Assembly (NCBI GenBank): GCA_001770015.1
Contig: MEQB01000042.1
Span: forward strand, 62,001 to 126,000
From: Bdellovibrionales bacterium RIFOXYC1_FULL_37_79
GTDB lineage: Bacteria > Bdellovibrionota > Bacteriovoracia > Bacteriovoracales > Bacteriovoracaceae
Direction of reading: 5' to 3'
Length of the DNA stretch: 64,000 nt
Both the position numbers and the translations under genes were made by a program. Below, one piece after another: positions 1-8,469 of this stretch. The notes below the pieces were generated by a model. The model saw only the letters and a list, made by a program, of their open reading frames with translations, did not search any database and was not told the origin of the DNA. Numbering within the stretch: position 1 is the stretch's first letter; each line of letters starts with the position of its first letter.

Positions 1-314
1 AGACCGAATGGCATCGCATTGTGGTTTGGGGGAAATTGGGAGAGCTTTGTAATCAGTATTTAGCTAAAGGACGCCAGGTATTTGTGGAAGGTAAAATTCA
101 AACCAGATCGTGGGACGATCAAAGCGGTCAGAAAAAGTATGTAACCGAAGTAAGTGCCACCAATGTGCAATTTTTGGGAGATGCTAAAATGGGAGCGGGC
201 AAGACCACTACCACCGAAAAAACGGTTGATAATAATGAAGCAAGTAATGTATTTGAGCAGGATTTCAGTGTCTCCACAGATGCCAACTATACACATGATG
301 ATATTCCTTTTTAG
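1..314 (+). CDS. ssb: Single-stranded DNA-binding protein, C-terminal part (5' end outside window)
   Basis: This is the 3' portion of an SSB. The reading frame is open from base 3 and begins [11 protein letters not shown], the conserved OB-fold segment of bacterial SSB. It continues through [11 protein letters not shown] and a low-complexity linker to the acidic tip DDIPF, which in the family recruits replication and repair proteins. SSB coats single-stranded DNA in the cytoplasm as a tetramer. The start codon lies left of the window. A hairpin terminator follows directly. Identity is secure from the OB-fold motif together with the DDIPF tail. Confidence 0.95.
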   Translation, partial: TEWHRIVVWGKLGELCNQYLAKGRQVFVEGKIQTRSWDDQSGQKKYVTEVSATNVQFLGDAKMGAGKTTTTEKTVDNNEASNVFEQDFSVSTDANYTHDDIPF

Positions 315-344
315 AAAAGAATATCTGACTGAAAAGATCAGTAC

Positions 345-374
345 AAAGCATGAGTTCATCTCATGCTTTTTTTT
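345..374 (+). terminator. Rho-independent terminator after ssb
   Basis: A perfect 10-bp stem (AAAGCATGAG / CTCATGCTTT) with the 5-nt loop TTCAT is followed by a run of T residues. It lies about 30 nt after the ssb stop codon, so it ends the ssb transcript before the HD-GYP gene. Confidence 0.9.
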
Positions 375-450
375 ATCCAATTTTTTAAGTTTTTGTCTAA
401 ATTAAAACCAAACCTACCGACAAGATAGACGAGGATTTATATGGTGTTAA

Positions 451-1743
451 ATGTCGATTATAGATAAGCATTACTTTTTTTCAATCTCTTTTGAGTTTGT
501 CACAGTTGGGGAACCAATACTCTATGATTTATACATCAATTCATCAGGGTTGGAAGGCAAGGAAAGGTTTGTACGAATTTTTCCGATGGGAGGGGCCCTT
601 GAGAGGGACGATGTTCTGCGTTTTAGGAATAAATATCATCAGCTTTATGTGTTGGAAGAGCAGCGGGATTTGTATCTCAGAAGTCTTATTAAAAATAAAA
701 ATGTTCCCAATATAAAAAAAGCAGAGGTGATAAAGGACACGGCTATTCAATATTTGGACACTATTTTTTCTGATGATAGAATTTTAGATAATGAAATGCT
801 CGAAGATGTCATTCATGGTTGTCGAGATTCAGTGGAAGTGATGGTAGAGGTGGTCCAGGATTATTCAATTAATGATATTCAGGAATTGATTGGTAATTTA
901 AGTTTTCATGACTTTTATACATATGATCATTCCATTAATGTTTCAATGTATAACATATCCATTTTCAAAACTATGAAACCAAATGCTAAAAAGGAAGAGC
1001 TCGTTTTGGCAGGGATGAGTGGGCTTTTGCATGATCTGGGTAAAATGAGTATACCTACTCATATTATTAATAATCCGGGTAAGCTGACAGATGAGGAATT
1101 TGAGATTATCAAAAGTCATCCACAGGCCGGAAGGGATTTAGTTGAAAAACAGGTGAAAAATATTGTGGGTCTTGATTTGGAAGTAATCAAGCGAGTTATT
1201 TTTGAACATCATGAAAATTTTAATGGTTCAGGATATCCGGGAAATAAAAGCGGCAAGGACATCCATATTTTTGCCCGGATTACTGCGATTGCTGATTTCT
1301 ACGATGCTATTACCACCAAACGCTCTTATCATAAAATCTTGTCAACTGATGAGGCCATATCGGTTATGTCCAAGTCAGTAGGTAAAAAAATTGATCCGGA
1401 TATTTTTGATGTTCTGGCCAAAAACGCTAAAAAACTGGTTACCACTGGTGATCCTAAAATGGTTTTGCCGGACGATTTCGATCCATGCCAGCCTCATCGT
1501 GAGTTACCTTTTGAGGAATTTAAACCACATAAACAGGATCATGATCTGTTTGGTAAAAATGATGAGAAAACCTTCGGAAGCGTTAAAGTCAATTTAATAG
1601 GTCAAGGTTGTGATCATCATAAAAATGAAAATATTGATTATGAATCATCTTCAGATGATACCGTAACGGTAAACCCCGAAGAGTTAGCCGAAGAAGAAGA
1701 TGATGATAGTGTTAAAAATAATCCGCTAAAGAAAGTTTCTTAA
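451..1743 (+). CDS. HD-GYP domain protein, probable cyclic-di-GMP phosphodiesterase
   Basis: The protein has 430 residues. Residues 1-150 form an N-terminal region I do not recognise, which could be sensory or partner-binding. An HD-GYP domain follows at about 151-340. The metal-binding HD pair is H194-D195 (HDLGK), and the HHE...NGSGYP signature spans residues 253-263, so the phosphodiesterase active site looks intact. The family hydrolyses cyclic di-GMP in the cytoplasm and often controls motility or surface behaviour. The C-terminal ~80 residues end in an acidic stretch (EELAEEEDDD). A GAGGA sequence lies about 15 nt upstream of the ATG. The gene appears monocistronic between the ssb terminator and the hydrolase gene. 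Confidence 0.88.
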   Translation: MSIIDKHYFFSISFEFVTVGEPILYDLYINSSGLEGKERFVRIFPMGGALERDDVLRFRNKYHQLYVLEEQRDLYLRSLIKNKNVPNIKKAEVIKDTAIQYLDTIFSDDRILDNEMLEDVIHGCRDSVEVMVEVVQDYSINDIQELIGNLSFHDFYTYDHSINVSMYNISIFKTMKPNAKKEELVLAGMSGLLHDLGKMSIPTHIINNPGKLTDEEFEIIKSHPQAGRDLVEKQVKNIVGLDLEVIKRVIFEHHENFNGSGYPGNKSGKDIHIFARITAIADFYDAITTKRSYHKILSTDEAISVMSKSVGKKIDPDIFDVLAKNAKKLVTTGDPKMVLPDDFDPCQPHRELPFEEFKPHKQDHDLFGKNDEKTFGSVKVNLIGQGCDHHKNENIDYESSSDDTVTVNPEELAEEEDDDSVKNNPLKKVS

Positions 1744-1901
1744 AATTGATCAAGGATTTGGCTTCCAACTGCTTTCCTTTAAATTCGACATTCAAATATA
1801 ATTTTTTTATTGAAAATGAAATGGGCTATGGCTATGCTACCTCCAGGGATCAGAAAATATGAATGATTTTCTTTTCGAAAAATTCCAGATTAAGGTGGGA
1901 T

Positions 1902-2735
1902 ATGCCTATTATTTTAAAAGTTTTATCGTTGTTATTGATGTTTTCGGCATGTACTAATTATTTTCTTTTGCCTGATCGATTCCATTATAGTGATCCTAGA
2001 AACGAATCACATTTGGAGTATGAGGATATTTATTTTGCTTCCCTAGAAAATTTAAAATTACATGCCCAACTTATAAAAGATAAAAGCGCCCGTAAGGGGT
2101 TGATGGTTTTTTTTCATGGGAATGCTGAAAATTTATCAAGTCACTATTTAAATTTTTCATGGATACCTCCAGAGGGGTATGATTATTTGATTGTAGATTG
2201 GCGTGGCTATGGGCGCTCGTGGGGTGAGGCACAAGTTGAAGGGGCCATATCAGATTCCATCAAAGCGCTTGAGCTGGCATGGGAGTTAAAAGAAAAAAGA
2301 GGTTATAAAAAGTTTATAGTTTATGGCCAAAGTATGGGAGGAGCGATTGTTGCCAAGGCCCTTTCTGCATTTAAAATGACTGAAAAGATTAATTTACTGG
2401 TTTTGGATTCAACCTTTTATGATTACAAAAAAATTGCATTTGATGCCTTATCTGGCCATTTTATGACTTTTTTATTTTCGCCACTTTCCTATGTGCTGGT
2501 AACTAACGAATATTCTCCTGAAAATGAACTTAAACACCTCAGTATTCCGATATTAGTGGTACATGGTACTTCTGATCAAACGATCCCTTTTAAACATGGA
2601 AAAGATGTCTTTGGGCAACTTGGAACAGCTAAAAAATGGTTTTGGGAAATTGAGGGAGGAAATCATATCGATATTTTCATGAGGCATGATGGAAAGTATC
2701 GAAAACAGTTTTTAGAATTACTGGAAACTATTTAA
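1902..2735 (+). CDS. Alpha/beta-hydrolase lipoprotein (YfhR/BEM46-like)
   Basis: An alpha/beta-hydrolase with a complete-looking catalytic set: an HGNAEN oxyanion segment, the nucleophile elbow GQSMGG, an acid in HGTSDQT and a histidine in GGNHID. Counted from an upstream in-frame ATG at 1863, Ser is 157, Asp 238 and His 268. I prefer the ATG at 1902 because AAGGTGG lies just upstream and translation there begins directly with a lipoprotein signal (LLLMFSAC), making this a membrane-anchored hydrolase. The layout matches the YfhR/BEM46 group, whose substrates are poorly known. It runs convergently into the heme-protein operon and ends 4 nt before that operon's last-gene stop. Confidence 0.8.
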   Translation: MPIILKVLSLLLMFSACTNYFLLPDRFHYSDPRNESHLEYEDIYFASLENLKLHAQLIKDKSARKGLMVFFHGNAENLSSHYLNFSWIPPEGYDYLIVDWRGYGRSWGEAQVEGAISDSIKALELAWELKEKRGYKKFIVYGQSMGGAIVAKALSAFKMTEKINLLVLDSTFYDYKKIAFDALSGHFMTFLFSPLSYVLVTNEYSPENELKHLSIPILVVHGTSDQTIPFKHGKDVFGQLGTAKKWFWEIEGGNHIDIFMRHDGKYRKQFLELLETI

Positions 2736-2917
2736 TACATGATGTACAAGCGGATCGTTTTATAGAGTGCCACGGAACCATGCATGAGCGAAATGATGAA
2801 GGTGGTATATCCCAAGGGTTTATGCCATCTAGGTTTTTTTCTAAAAAACTTCAATGAAATGGTTAACAGCATAAATAAAAAGGCAATAATACCTGAATAG
2901 AGTATAAAGTCAGACAT
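2732..2917 (-). CDS. Small two-helix membrane protein of the heme operon
   Basis: This 61-residue protein starts at an ATG preceded by GAGG. An in-frame ORF extends upstream into the cytochrome b5 gene but has no suitable start. Two hydrophobic helices (about residues 5-24 and 36-56) flank a basic loop (FFRKKPRWHKPLGY). Histidines at about 32 and 45 sit in or near the helices, so heme or partner binding is possible but unproven. It is the last gene of a three-gene operon with a cytochrome b5-like protein and a larger His-rich membrane protein. I cannot assign a family. Confidence 0.6.
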   Translation of the reverse strand: MSDFILYSGIIAFLFMLLTISLKFFRKKPRWHKPLGYTTFIISLMHGSVALYKTIRLYIMY

Positions 2918-2925
2918 ATAAACCT

Positions 2926-3264
2926 CTACATTTTTTCCTTTAAAATTCCTACAATCATTTTGTCTCGCATACCATGAGACTTCTTGCTGTGAGATTCCCC
3001 TATCCCCTTGTCGGCGTAACCCTTGGTGCAGTCTTTGCCACAGCACTTAAACAAAATTTTATAAGAACCGGGGTGATCAGTAAGAAATTTGGTTACATCA
3101 TAGATATATTTATCTATGAGTACAAAACAAGATTCTTTATTGTTGTGTTTGATAAATTCTTCAACGGTATAAACTTTTAATTTGGATTTATCAATTTCCC
3201 CGCCCAAAGCAAGGTTTTGAACAATTATAAAAAATAATACTAAAAACTTTTGGTAAATACGCAT
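2926..3264 (-). CDS. Exported cytochrome b5-like heme-binding protein
   Basis: The 112-residue protein has an N-terminal signal sequence (MRIYQKFLVLFFIIVQNLALGG) and a cytochrome b5 fold: YTVEEFIKHNNKESCFVLIDKYIYDVTKF, followed by DHPGS at 63-67, a variant of the HPGG heme-ligand motif. The second axial histidine is probably H92 or H97 in the ESHSKKSHG segment. Three cysteines near residues 74-79 are unusual. The ATG at 3264 is chosen because AAGGAAG lies 6 nt upstream; an earlier ATG would start inside the preceding gene with no ribosome site. The start overlaps the end of the upstream gene by 25 nt, indicating translational coupling. A periplasmic electron-carrier role is inferred. Confidence 0.82.
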   Translation of the reverse strand: MRIYQKFLVLFFIIVQNLALGGEIDKSKLKVYTVEEFIKHNNKESCFVLIDKYIYDVTKFLTDHPGSYKILFKCCGKDCTKGYADKGIGESHSKKSHGMRDKMIVGILKEKM

Positions 3265-3857
3265 GCGACTTCCTTTTTGCTGACGGGTAAAAAGTTTAAA
3301 GTCCAATCCATTGAAGAAATGGTGGCCAGGCCAAATGATATGGCAGTAACTGCAGCAAATATTTTATGTGCATCAGCAAACGAATCCAGCTTTTTACCGT
3401 CTTTGTGTTGACTATGGGCACTGATTCCAGAAGCCACAGTTAGGAACATGGCTGGCGCATGAATCCAAATGAGTTTTTTATGGATTAATATATTTTCAGT
3501 TTGTTTTACATCCTTTGGCCTTGGAGCCAGATAAGCAAATGAGGCTGAAGTTAGGTATGAGATACCAGCTGTGATTCCTAGCCATTTATGTGTGTTACTT
3601 TTTTCATTGTCTGGTGCAGTTATAAGAGTGAGGCCCATCAGCCCAACCGTGGCCCAGGCGGAATAAAGGTGAGCATCAAGAAATCGGCGTCTGTCTTTTA
3701 ATACGGCCAGTTCGTAAGCATCATCAGGGGAGGATTCAACGGCTAGCTGGGACAGAGGGTCTGCTTTTTTCTCTTTTTCAGTATTAGCTTTGGTGTCCGA
3801 GAGTGCTTGAGAAATATTGAGTAAAGAAAATAGTAAGAAACAAATAAGTATTTTCAT
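3240..3857 (-). CDS. His-rich integral membrane protein, possible heme b protein, first gene of cytochrome b5 operon
   Basis: A 205-residue protein with a signal peptide (MKILICFLLFSLLNISQALS), a short periplasmic segment, then four hydrophobic helices. Histidines recur at helix ends (H63, H90, H126, H133, H148, H151, H164), a spacing reminiscent of four-helix cytochrome b membrane proteins such as the b561 group. The family is not recognised, so heme binding is inferred. Its partner genes are a periplasmic cytochrome b5-like protein and a 61-residue membrane protein, which together suggest a small membrane redox complex. The gene is followed with overlap by the cytochrome gene. Confidence 0.65.
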   Translation of the reverse strand: MKILICFLLFSLLNISQALSDTKANTEKEKKADPLSQLAVESSPDDAYELAVLKDRRRFLDAHLYSAWATVGLMGLTLITAPDNEKSNTHKWLGITAGISYLTSASFAYLAPRPKDVKQTENILIHKKLIWIHAPAMFLTVASGISAHSQHKDGKKLDSFADAHKIFAAVTAISFGLATISSMDWTLNFLPVSKKEVACVFTKSF

Positions 3858-3970
3858 TATGCTTCCAATGTGAAGTAAGGTTAGTAGATCCTACTATTTA
3901 TCATTTTTGGAAAAATAAGTCTAATCTTGTTTATTTTAAATGTCTGAGTAAAAAGATTTTTTAGTGCAAT

Positions 3971-5827
3971 CTAGCGCTGAAACTCAATTCCTCCCCAGAT
4001 TATATTTTCTTCGCTATCAAGATTTTTTTCATATACCAGTAGGAAGTGAATGTCCTTCTTAAAAAGTCGCTTACTGGTTTTGACACCGGTACTAATTTTG
4101 GTTGTACTTCCCGGCAAAAAAGTTGGCACATCGCCAGATATTGGCATTTCCCCGCCTACAAAATATTCCCAACCCCCTTTGGCCAGAGTTTCTTTCATTG
4201 CAACCCTGGTTCCCAGTGTGCTTATATAAACAATCATATTGGTGGTTAGGGAGGTTTTAGAGGATAAATCTATCTGTGCCTTCCCTTCAATTTCCGTTTC
4301 ACCTACAAATGTGTCTGGCATAGAGTTGCTTTTTCCGATGTGGTCTCGGGGAAAGGGGAAAATATTTTCTTTGATAGTGACACTGACCTTATCGTCATAC
4401 TCAAAATTTGCACCAAGCGATAGGACTGTGAATGCATCTCCTTCTTTGTCAAAATGATAAGTTTCGCCATTTTTTCTAACCAATTTGCCAGTGCTCAAAA
4501 GAGTGTGGAGTTCGGCGCTGCCAATGGCGTGAATTGAAAAATTTCCTTTCTGATAACTGGGAGATTCGTAGGCGGTTTTTAAGCGAGCATATAAGGTTGA
4601 TTCACTCAAATCGTATTCAATGGATTCGCTTTCGAAGGAATCTTTTAGAAGTGAGAAGGCGAGTCCTGTTTCCAAGCTTAAGTTTCCCCATTTTTTATTT
4701 TTCCACTGGAATGTTGAGTTGGTGGCGATTCCAGATATTTTTTGTCCATGGCCCGTTACTCCGGTGTAAACGGTGCCGATCGTTTGATTTCCAATCCCTA
4801 TTTGAAGTTTACCGAGAGAATATTTATATGGATTAAAAACATATTCTGGTCTTCCGGTTACTTCATGTAGAATTTCTTTTAATTCGCTGGGGATATTGGC
4901 AACTGGTTTACCTGAAGCATCGAATACCCTATAGCCTAAGCCGATATCCGGGAGTGAAGTCTGTTGACGCAAGCTACCTGGTCCATTGCCTTGATCAAAA
5001 GTTACTTCATCATAATTTAATTTAATAATATCTGACTTGTTATTTGGATTCATGGCTATCATAGTGGCATGTCTTCCGTAGGCAGATAAAAAGGTTACTT
5101 CGTACGCTGAAACTCCTAGCTCTTCAAACATATGAGCTTGTGCCCAGGCAATGTCTCGGCAAACCCCACCCGGGGTGCCGGATTTAGTAGCGTAAAGTAG
5201 CTCTTCCACCGTTATAAAATTAGGGTTGGAATCAGCGTCTTCTGCTCTGCTGTAATTATAATTTTGAAGCATTATTCTTCCTATCTTGGACATAAGCTGG
5301 GTATAGTCGTCAAAGCTGAATTTTCCTGATTTGGAAAGATCTTGCAAAACACTTCTCCATGAAGGGGGATTATTGATCATTTGGTTGATAACAATACTTT
5401 CTTGCAGAGATTTTTCAGGGACAGTAACCTGATATTTGCTTTTTATGTATGAATCGAGTGTTGATGTTGCTAGAGAAAGGCTTAACTTTAGAAAAGATAT
5501 TTTAGGATAGTCTTTGGTAAAATTATCAAAAATTTTCCGAGCAGTAATGATGTTTGATGTTCCAATTTTAATTTTTAGTAATTCGTTATCCCAATTATGA
5601 TCAATTTGGGCCTGAGGAATTTGATTATCTCCTTCGTTTGCCACATTCAGTGCAGTGATTCTCTGGTTAAGTTTATCCATTTCGTTTTCAAAATTGGTTA
5701 ATTCTTCAAACATTGATGGTGAATGATAATCTCGATTGTTGGATAATGGGTTGGTGTCTGCAAAACTATAACTACCTAATTGGGCCAAAATAATTACTCC
5801 AGTCAGATTTAATATTTTAGAGAGCAT
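3971..5827 (-). CDS. Exported transglutaminase-like protein with C-terminal beta-barrel-like region
   Basis: The protein has 618 residues. A signal peptide (about 1-23) precedes a helical region, then a transglutaminase-like segment at about 210-280 with a plausible Cys-His-Asp triad: C223 in GGVCRDIAWAQ, H253 in AYGRHATMIAM and D273 in KLNYDEV. Residues 340-618 alternate polar and hydrophobic residues with recurring aromatic turns, as in outer-membrane barrels. The last residues are GGIEFQR rather than the classical terminal aromatic. An AAGGAG site precedes the ATG. Transglutaminase-like folds include proteases and peptidoglycan or protein cross-linking enzymes; which applies here is unknown. 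It is transcribed alone from the 5.8-6.1 kb region. Confidence 0.7.
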   Translation of the reverse strand: MLSKILNLTGVIILAQLGSYSFADTNPLSNNRDYHSPSMFEELTNFENEMDKLNQRITALNVANEGDNQIPQAQIDHNWDNELLKIKIGTSNIITARKIFDNFTKDYPKISFLKLSLSLATSTLDSYIKSKYQVTVPEKSLQESIVINQMINNPPSWRSVLQDLSKSGKFSFDDYTQLMSKIGRIMLQNYNYSRAEDADSNPNFITVEELLYATKSGTPGGVCRDIAWAQAHMFEELGVSAYEVTFLSAYGRHATMIAMNPNNKSDIIKLNYDEVTFDQGNGPGSLRQQTSLPDIGLGYRVFDASGKPVANIPSELKEILHEVTGRPEYVFNPYKYSLGKLQIGIGNQTIGTVYTGVTGHGQKISGIATNSTFQWKNKKWGNLSLETGLAFSLLKDSFESESIEYDLSESTLYARLKTAYESPSYQKGNFSIHAIGSAELHTLLSTGKLVRKNGETYHFDKEGDAFTVLSLGANFEYDDKVSVTIKENIFPFPRDHIGKSNSMPDTFVGETEIEGKAQIDLSSKTSLTTNMIVYISTLGTRVAMKETLAKGGWEYFVGGEMPISGDVPTFLPGSTTKISTGVKTSKRLFKKDIHFLLVYEKNLDSEENIIWGGIEFQR

Positions 5828-6148
5828 AATTATTTTCTCCTTAAAAACCGAGATGGCTGGGTTTTATAACAAAAACTAATAAGACTATTTTTAACACGAT
5901 GCGCAATAAAAAGAAACGGGTTTATCAAAACCGTGTATTTATAATACTGCATCTAAGTTATTGAAATTTTAGGGGTTATGTAAAACACAACTAATTATTC
6001 TAAAATTTTAATGTTTTGTTTAAGTCGAAGAACGGTTTTACTGTTTTTGAACCAAGGTGCTAATTTCACAGTATGTTCTTTTGTTTGACACAATCATTGC
6101 TCCGAAATAGATTTTTCACAATTTAGACAATATAGTCACGGAGAAATC
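5828..6148. other. Intergenic region, divergent promoters
   Basis: This 321-nt gap lies between two divergent genes for exported proteins. It is AT-rich and holds no convincing ORF. On the plus strand it contains a well-spaced sigma-70-type promoter near 6085-6113. On the minus strand the only clear element is the AAGGAG ribosome site of the transglutaminase-like gene close to its right-to-left start. No RNA gene or extended repeat was seen. Confidence 0.6.
6085..6113 (+). promoter_or_regulatory. Sigma-70-like promoter of the 6149 gene
   Basis: A perfect -35 hexamer TTGACA (6085-6090) is followed after exactly 17 nt by TAGATT (6108-6113, 4 of 6 matches to TATAAT). The predicted transcription start would give a roughly 30-nt leader containing GGAG before the ATG at 6149. 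Confidence 0.65.
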
Positions 6149-6502
6149 ATGAAATTTATCTATATTATTATTATTGGTGCATTATCTCTTTCTTCTGCTT
6201 ACGCCCAAAATGATCTAAGCTGCACAGGTGATATTAATACGGTTAACGTAAGACAGTGGCCAGAGGTCTTTGAGATCCATGTTAATGTACTTGATAGTAA
6301 TATGGATGTACGTTTTTTAGATAGAAATGGTCTTCATGTCGCTCAGGGCTTTGTCGAGCCTGATATCATGAGCTTCCAATTAATTTTAATTTTTAAAAAT
6401 CACGATCAGGAATATGGCATTATTGTTGATCTGATGACCTTGGAAGGAAAACTGCTCTGGGGGGGAGAGCCTTTTGCTTTGGTAAAATGTCGATATCTAT
6501 AA
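6149..6502 (+). CDS. Small exported protein of unknown function
   Basis: The 117-residue protein begins with a clear signal peptide (MKFIYIIIIGALSLSSAYA, cleavage before Q). The mature part of about 98 residues contains two cysteines (C25 and one near the C terminus) that could form a disulfide in the periplasm. No domain is recognised. A GGAG ribosome site lies upstream and a good promoter is visible at 6085-6113. It converges with mscL, ending 3 nt before the mscL stop. Confidence 0.7.
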   Translation: MKFIYIIIIGALSLSSAYAQNDLSCTGDINTVNVRQWPEVFEIHVNVLDSNMDVRFLDRNGLHVAQGFVEPDIMSFQLILIFKNHDQEYGIIVDLMTLEGKLLWGGEPFALVKCRYL

Positions 6503-6505
6503 GTA

Positions 6506-6910
6506 TTATTTTTTATTCTTAAGAATATCCCGAATCTCCATAAGCAGGATTTCTTGATTAGAGGGAGCGGATGGCGCTTTGGGGGCTTCTGCAGCTTTTC
6601 TTTTCAGCGAATTAATTCCCTTAATTGCAATAAAAATGGCAAAAGCGATAATGGTAAAGTCAATAACGGTTTGAAGGAAAAGACCATACTTCAGTAAAAT
6701 AGCAGGAGTGTCACCTTCTGCAGCTTTTAGAGTTATGGCAAGAGCTTTGAAATCAATGCCACCAATTAAAACTCCCAGGGGAGGCATGATTACATCGGCT
6801 ACAAACGAGGAGACAATTTTGCTAAAGGCAGCTCCGATGATAATTCCAACTGCCATATCAATCACGTTGCCTTTAACTGCAAAATCCTTAAATTCTTTTA
6901 ATATCTTCAT
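6506..6910 (-). CDS. mscL: Large-conductance mechanosensitive channel MscL
   Basis: The 134-residue protein has the MscL layout: an amphipathic N-terminal helix ([29 protein letters not shown]), TM1, a periplasmic loop, TM2 ([19 protein letters not shown]) and a cytoplasmic helix ([15 protein letters not shown]). It forms a pentameric pore in the inner membrane that opens under hypo-osmotic tension. Start at 6910 is chosen over an upstream in-frame ATG because AAGGAAA sits at the right distance and family members start with MKxxxEFK. A hexamer tandem repeat lies upstream, where the promoter would be expected. Confidence 0.95.
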   Translation of the reverse strand: MKILKEFKDFAVKGNVIDMAVGIIIGAAFSKIVSSFVADVIMPPLGVLIGGIDFKALAITLKAAEGDTPAILLKYGLFLQTVIDFTIIAFAIFIAIKGINSLKRKAAEAPKAPSAPSNQEILLMEIRDILKNKK

Positions 6911-6959
6911 GTGGTTTCCTTGGTATAGATTGATGATATTGTAAGACATGTTTAGAGGA

Positions 6960-7001
6960 ATAAAAATAAAAATAAAAATAGAAATAGAAATATATATAAA
7001 T
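6960..7001. repeat. Hexamer tandem repeat (ATAAAA / ATAGAA) upstream of mscL
   Basis: Three perfect ATAAAA units are followed by two ATAGAA units and degenerate ATATAT/ATAAAT units. The tract begins 50 nt upstream of the mscL ATG on that gene's strand. Such tracts can change length by slipped-strand pairing; here a change would alter spacing in the mscL promoter region. No effect has been shown. Confidence 0.7.
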
Positions 7002-7142
7002 CAAAGTACCGGGTTTTAAGAGGGATTAAGTGGTACAAAATGTACCTGCTATTTATCTCACCATAGTGTTTATCCCTTGAATAGTTATTTAGTAGGTAAT
7101 AAGTTACATGCAGGCAAAGATAAATTCTCATGGGAGGTAGAT

Positions 7143-7544
7143 ATGAGAAAATTACTTTTTTTGTTTTTGTTTGGTTTGGTGCAATTTGCAGTTGCGGACG
7201 TTTTAGTCACTGTGCCTGAGTGTGCAACTACGGCAACTTTTTTGGGATCGCCGGAGAGTAATGCGGGCATTTTAGAAGTAAATGGCCAACTGTTTATGAT
7301 GGATAAGATTGTAAATAGTAGTTATAATACGCTATTCAGGTCCAGAGATGAAGATTTCGAGTTAGGTAAACCAACTTACGAAGTATTGATTCCACTTGGT
7401 ACAATGTCTGTTTTGCCCACTATTGTGATTAGCTACAGCGGAGTTCAATATAGGTGCGATATGGACTATGTCAATGAAGTCGAGTACGATGAAGCGGGCA
7501 ATAACGCAAGTAATGTAGGAAGTATTGGACATGGATCCAGATAA
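7143..7544 (+). CDS. Small exported protein of unknown function
   Basis: The 133-residue protein starts at ATG 7143, directly after a GGGAGG ribosome site; a longer in-frame ORF beginning at 7077 lacks one. The signal peptide MRKLLFLFLFGLVQFAVA ends in an AxA-like site. The mature protein has two cysteines (one in VPECATTATF, one in YRCDMDY), a possible disulfide, and a Gly/Asn/Ser-rich end. Family unknown. A perfect GGTACA-AAA-TGTACC inverted repeat lies about 100 nt upstream and may be regulatory. It ends about 50 nt before the TIGR02147-type gene. Confidence 0.7.
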   Translation: MRKLLFLFLFGLVQFAVADVLVTVPECATTATFLGSPESNAGILEVNGQLFMMDKIVNSSYNTLFRSRDEDFELGKPTYEVLIPLGTMSVLPTIVISYSGVQYRCDMDYVNEVEYDEAGNNASNVGSIGHGSR

Positions 7545-7594
7545 TTGGATTAATTTTTTAGAATAATTTATCTTTGCCTTTTTTTGAAGATACT

Positions 7595-8413
7595 ATGATT
7601 GAAATATTTGCTTATGATGATTATCGAAAATTTCTGCAAGATTATTTTTCATTTAAAAAAAATAAGGATTCGAAATATTCATTAACTTATTATTCACGAT
7701 TAATTGACTCATCTGATTCATATATAAAGCAAGTCCTTGCCAAAAGAAGACGTTTAAATTTAGAAAAGGCCAAAGTGCTCACTGAAAAACTGCATTTATC
7801 CACCCTTGAGTCATCTTTTTTTTTAACTTTGGTGATGAAACATAATGCCAAGACCAAGGGTTTGAGATTATTTTTTGATAATTTATTAATCAGCTTTCGT
7901 GAGCTTGGCAAGTTTGAATATAGTGATGATAAAACCAAGAGAAATGTGTTTGATAATTCACTACTGTGGGAGTTATATACCTATATGGGTAGCGATAGCT
8001 CCAATCAAGACGAAGTTTCGATTGCAAACGCCTTGACCAACCAGAAGGCGACGCCCGATAGAATTGAATCAGCAATCAATTTTTTAATCAAAATGAATGC
8101 TTTGGAAATTGAGAATGGAAAATATAAGACCAAAAACATTGTCCTTGAACACTCTCAAAACATCAGGGATATATATGTTGTTGCCCTTGAGAGGGCCATA
8201 GAGTATTTGCAAAGCTCCAAAGAGGAAGAAGCTGAATATTTTGATAGTTTTTGTATCGTTACCGACGATGATAAATTTCAACAAATAAAGAATTTATTGC
8301 AAGAGACCAAGAATAAAATGGCTACAATTTTAAAAAACCCAGGAAATAAAAATCGTATTTGTTATTATAATACAAATCTTTTTTATGTTTCAAAAAGAAG
8401 TGATGAGAAGTAG
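7595..8413 (+). CDS. TIGR02147 family protein, probable DNA-binding regulator
   Basis: The 272-residue protein matches the TIGR02147 layout. An N-terminal block begins IFAYDDYRKFLQDYFSFKK, continues with a helix-turn-helix-like segment (YYSRLIDSSDSYIKQVLAKRRRLNLEKAKVLTEKLHL), and the C-terminal half is all helical. The family is characteristic of Fibrobacter and Bdellovibrio-type bacteria, often in several paralogues per genome, and is thought to be regulatory. ATG 7595 is chosen because the conserved domain starts immediately there; an in-frame TTG at 7574 lacks a ribosome site. No strong ribosome site precedes either start. Confidence 0.82.
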   Translation: MIEIFAYDDYRKFLQDYFSFKKNKDSKYSLTYYSRLIDSSDSYIKQVLAKRRRLNLEKAKVLTEKLHLSTLESSFFLTLVMKHNAKTKGLRLFFDNLLISFRELGKFEYSDDKTKRNVFDNSLLWELYTYMGSDSSNQDEVSIANALTNQKATPDRIESAINFLIKMNALEIENGKYKTKNIVLEHSQNIRDIYVVALERAIEYLQSSKEEEAEYFDSFCIVTDDDKFQQIKNLLQETKNKMATILKNPGNKNRICYYNTNLFYVSKRSDEK

Positions 8414-8469
8414 AACAGCACGTTGCGCCTGAGCCATGGTCTTTGTAATGTCATTCACTTATCAACTAA

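Noticed and set aside
2926-3046. Longer reading frame extending the 61-residue membrane protein into the cytochrome b5 gene
   Set aside because: The extension overlaps a well-supported gene in another frame and has no ribosome site, whereas the ATG at 2917 does.
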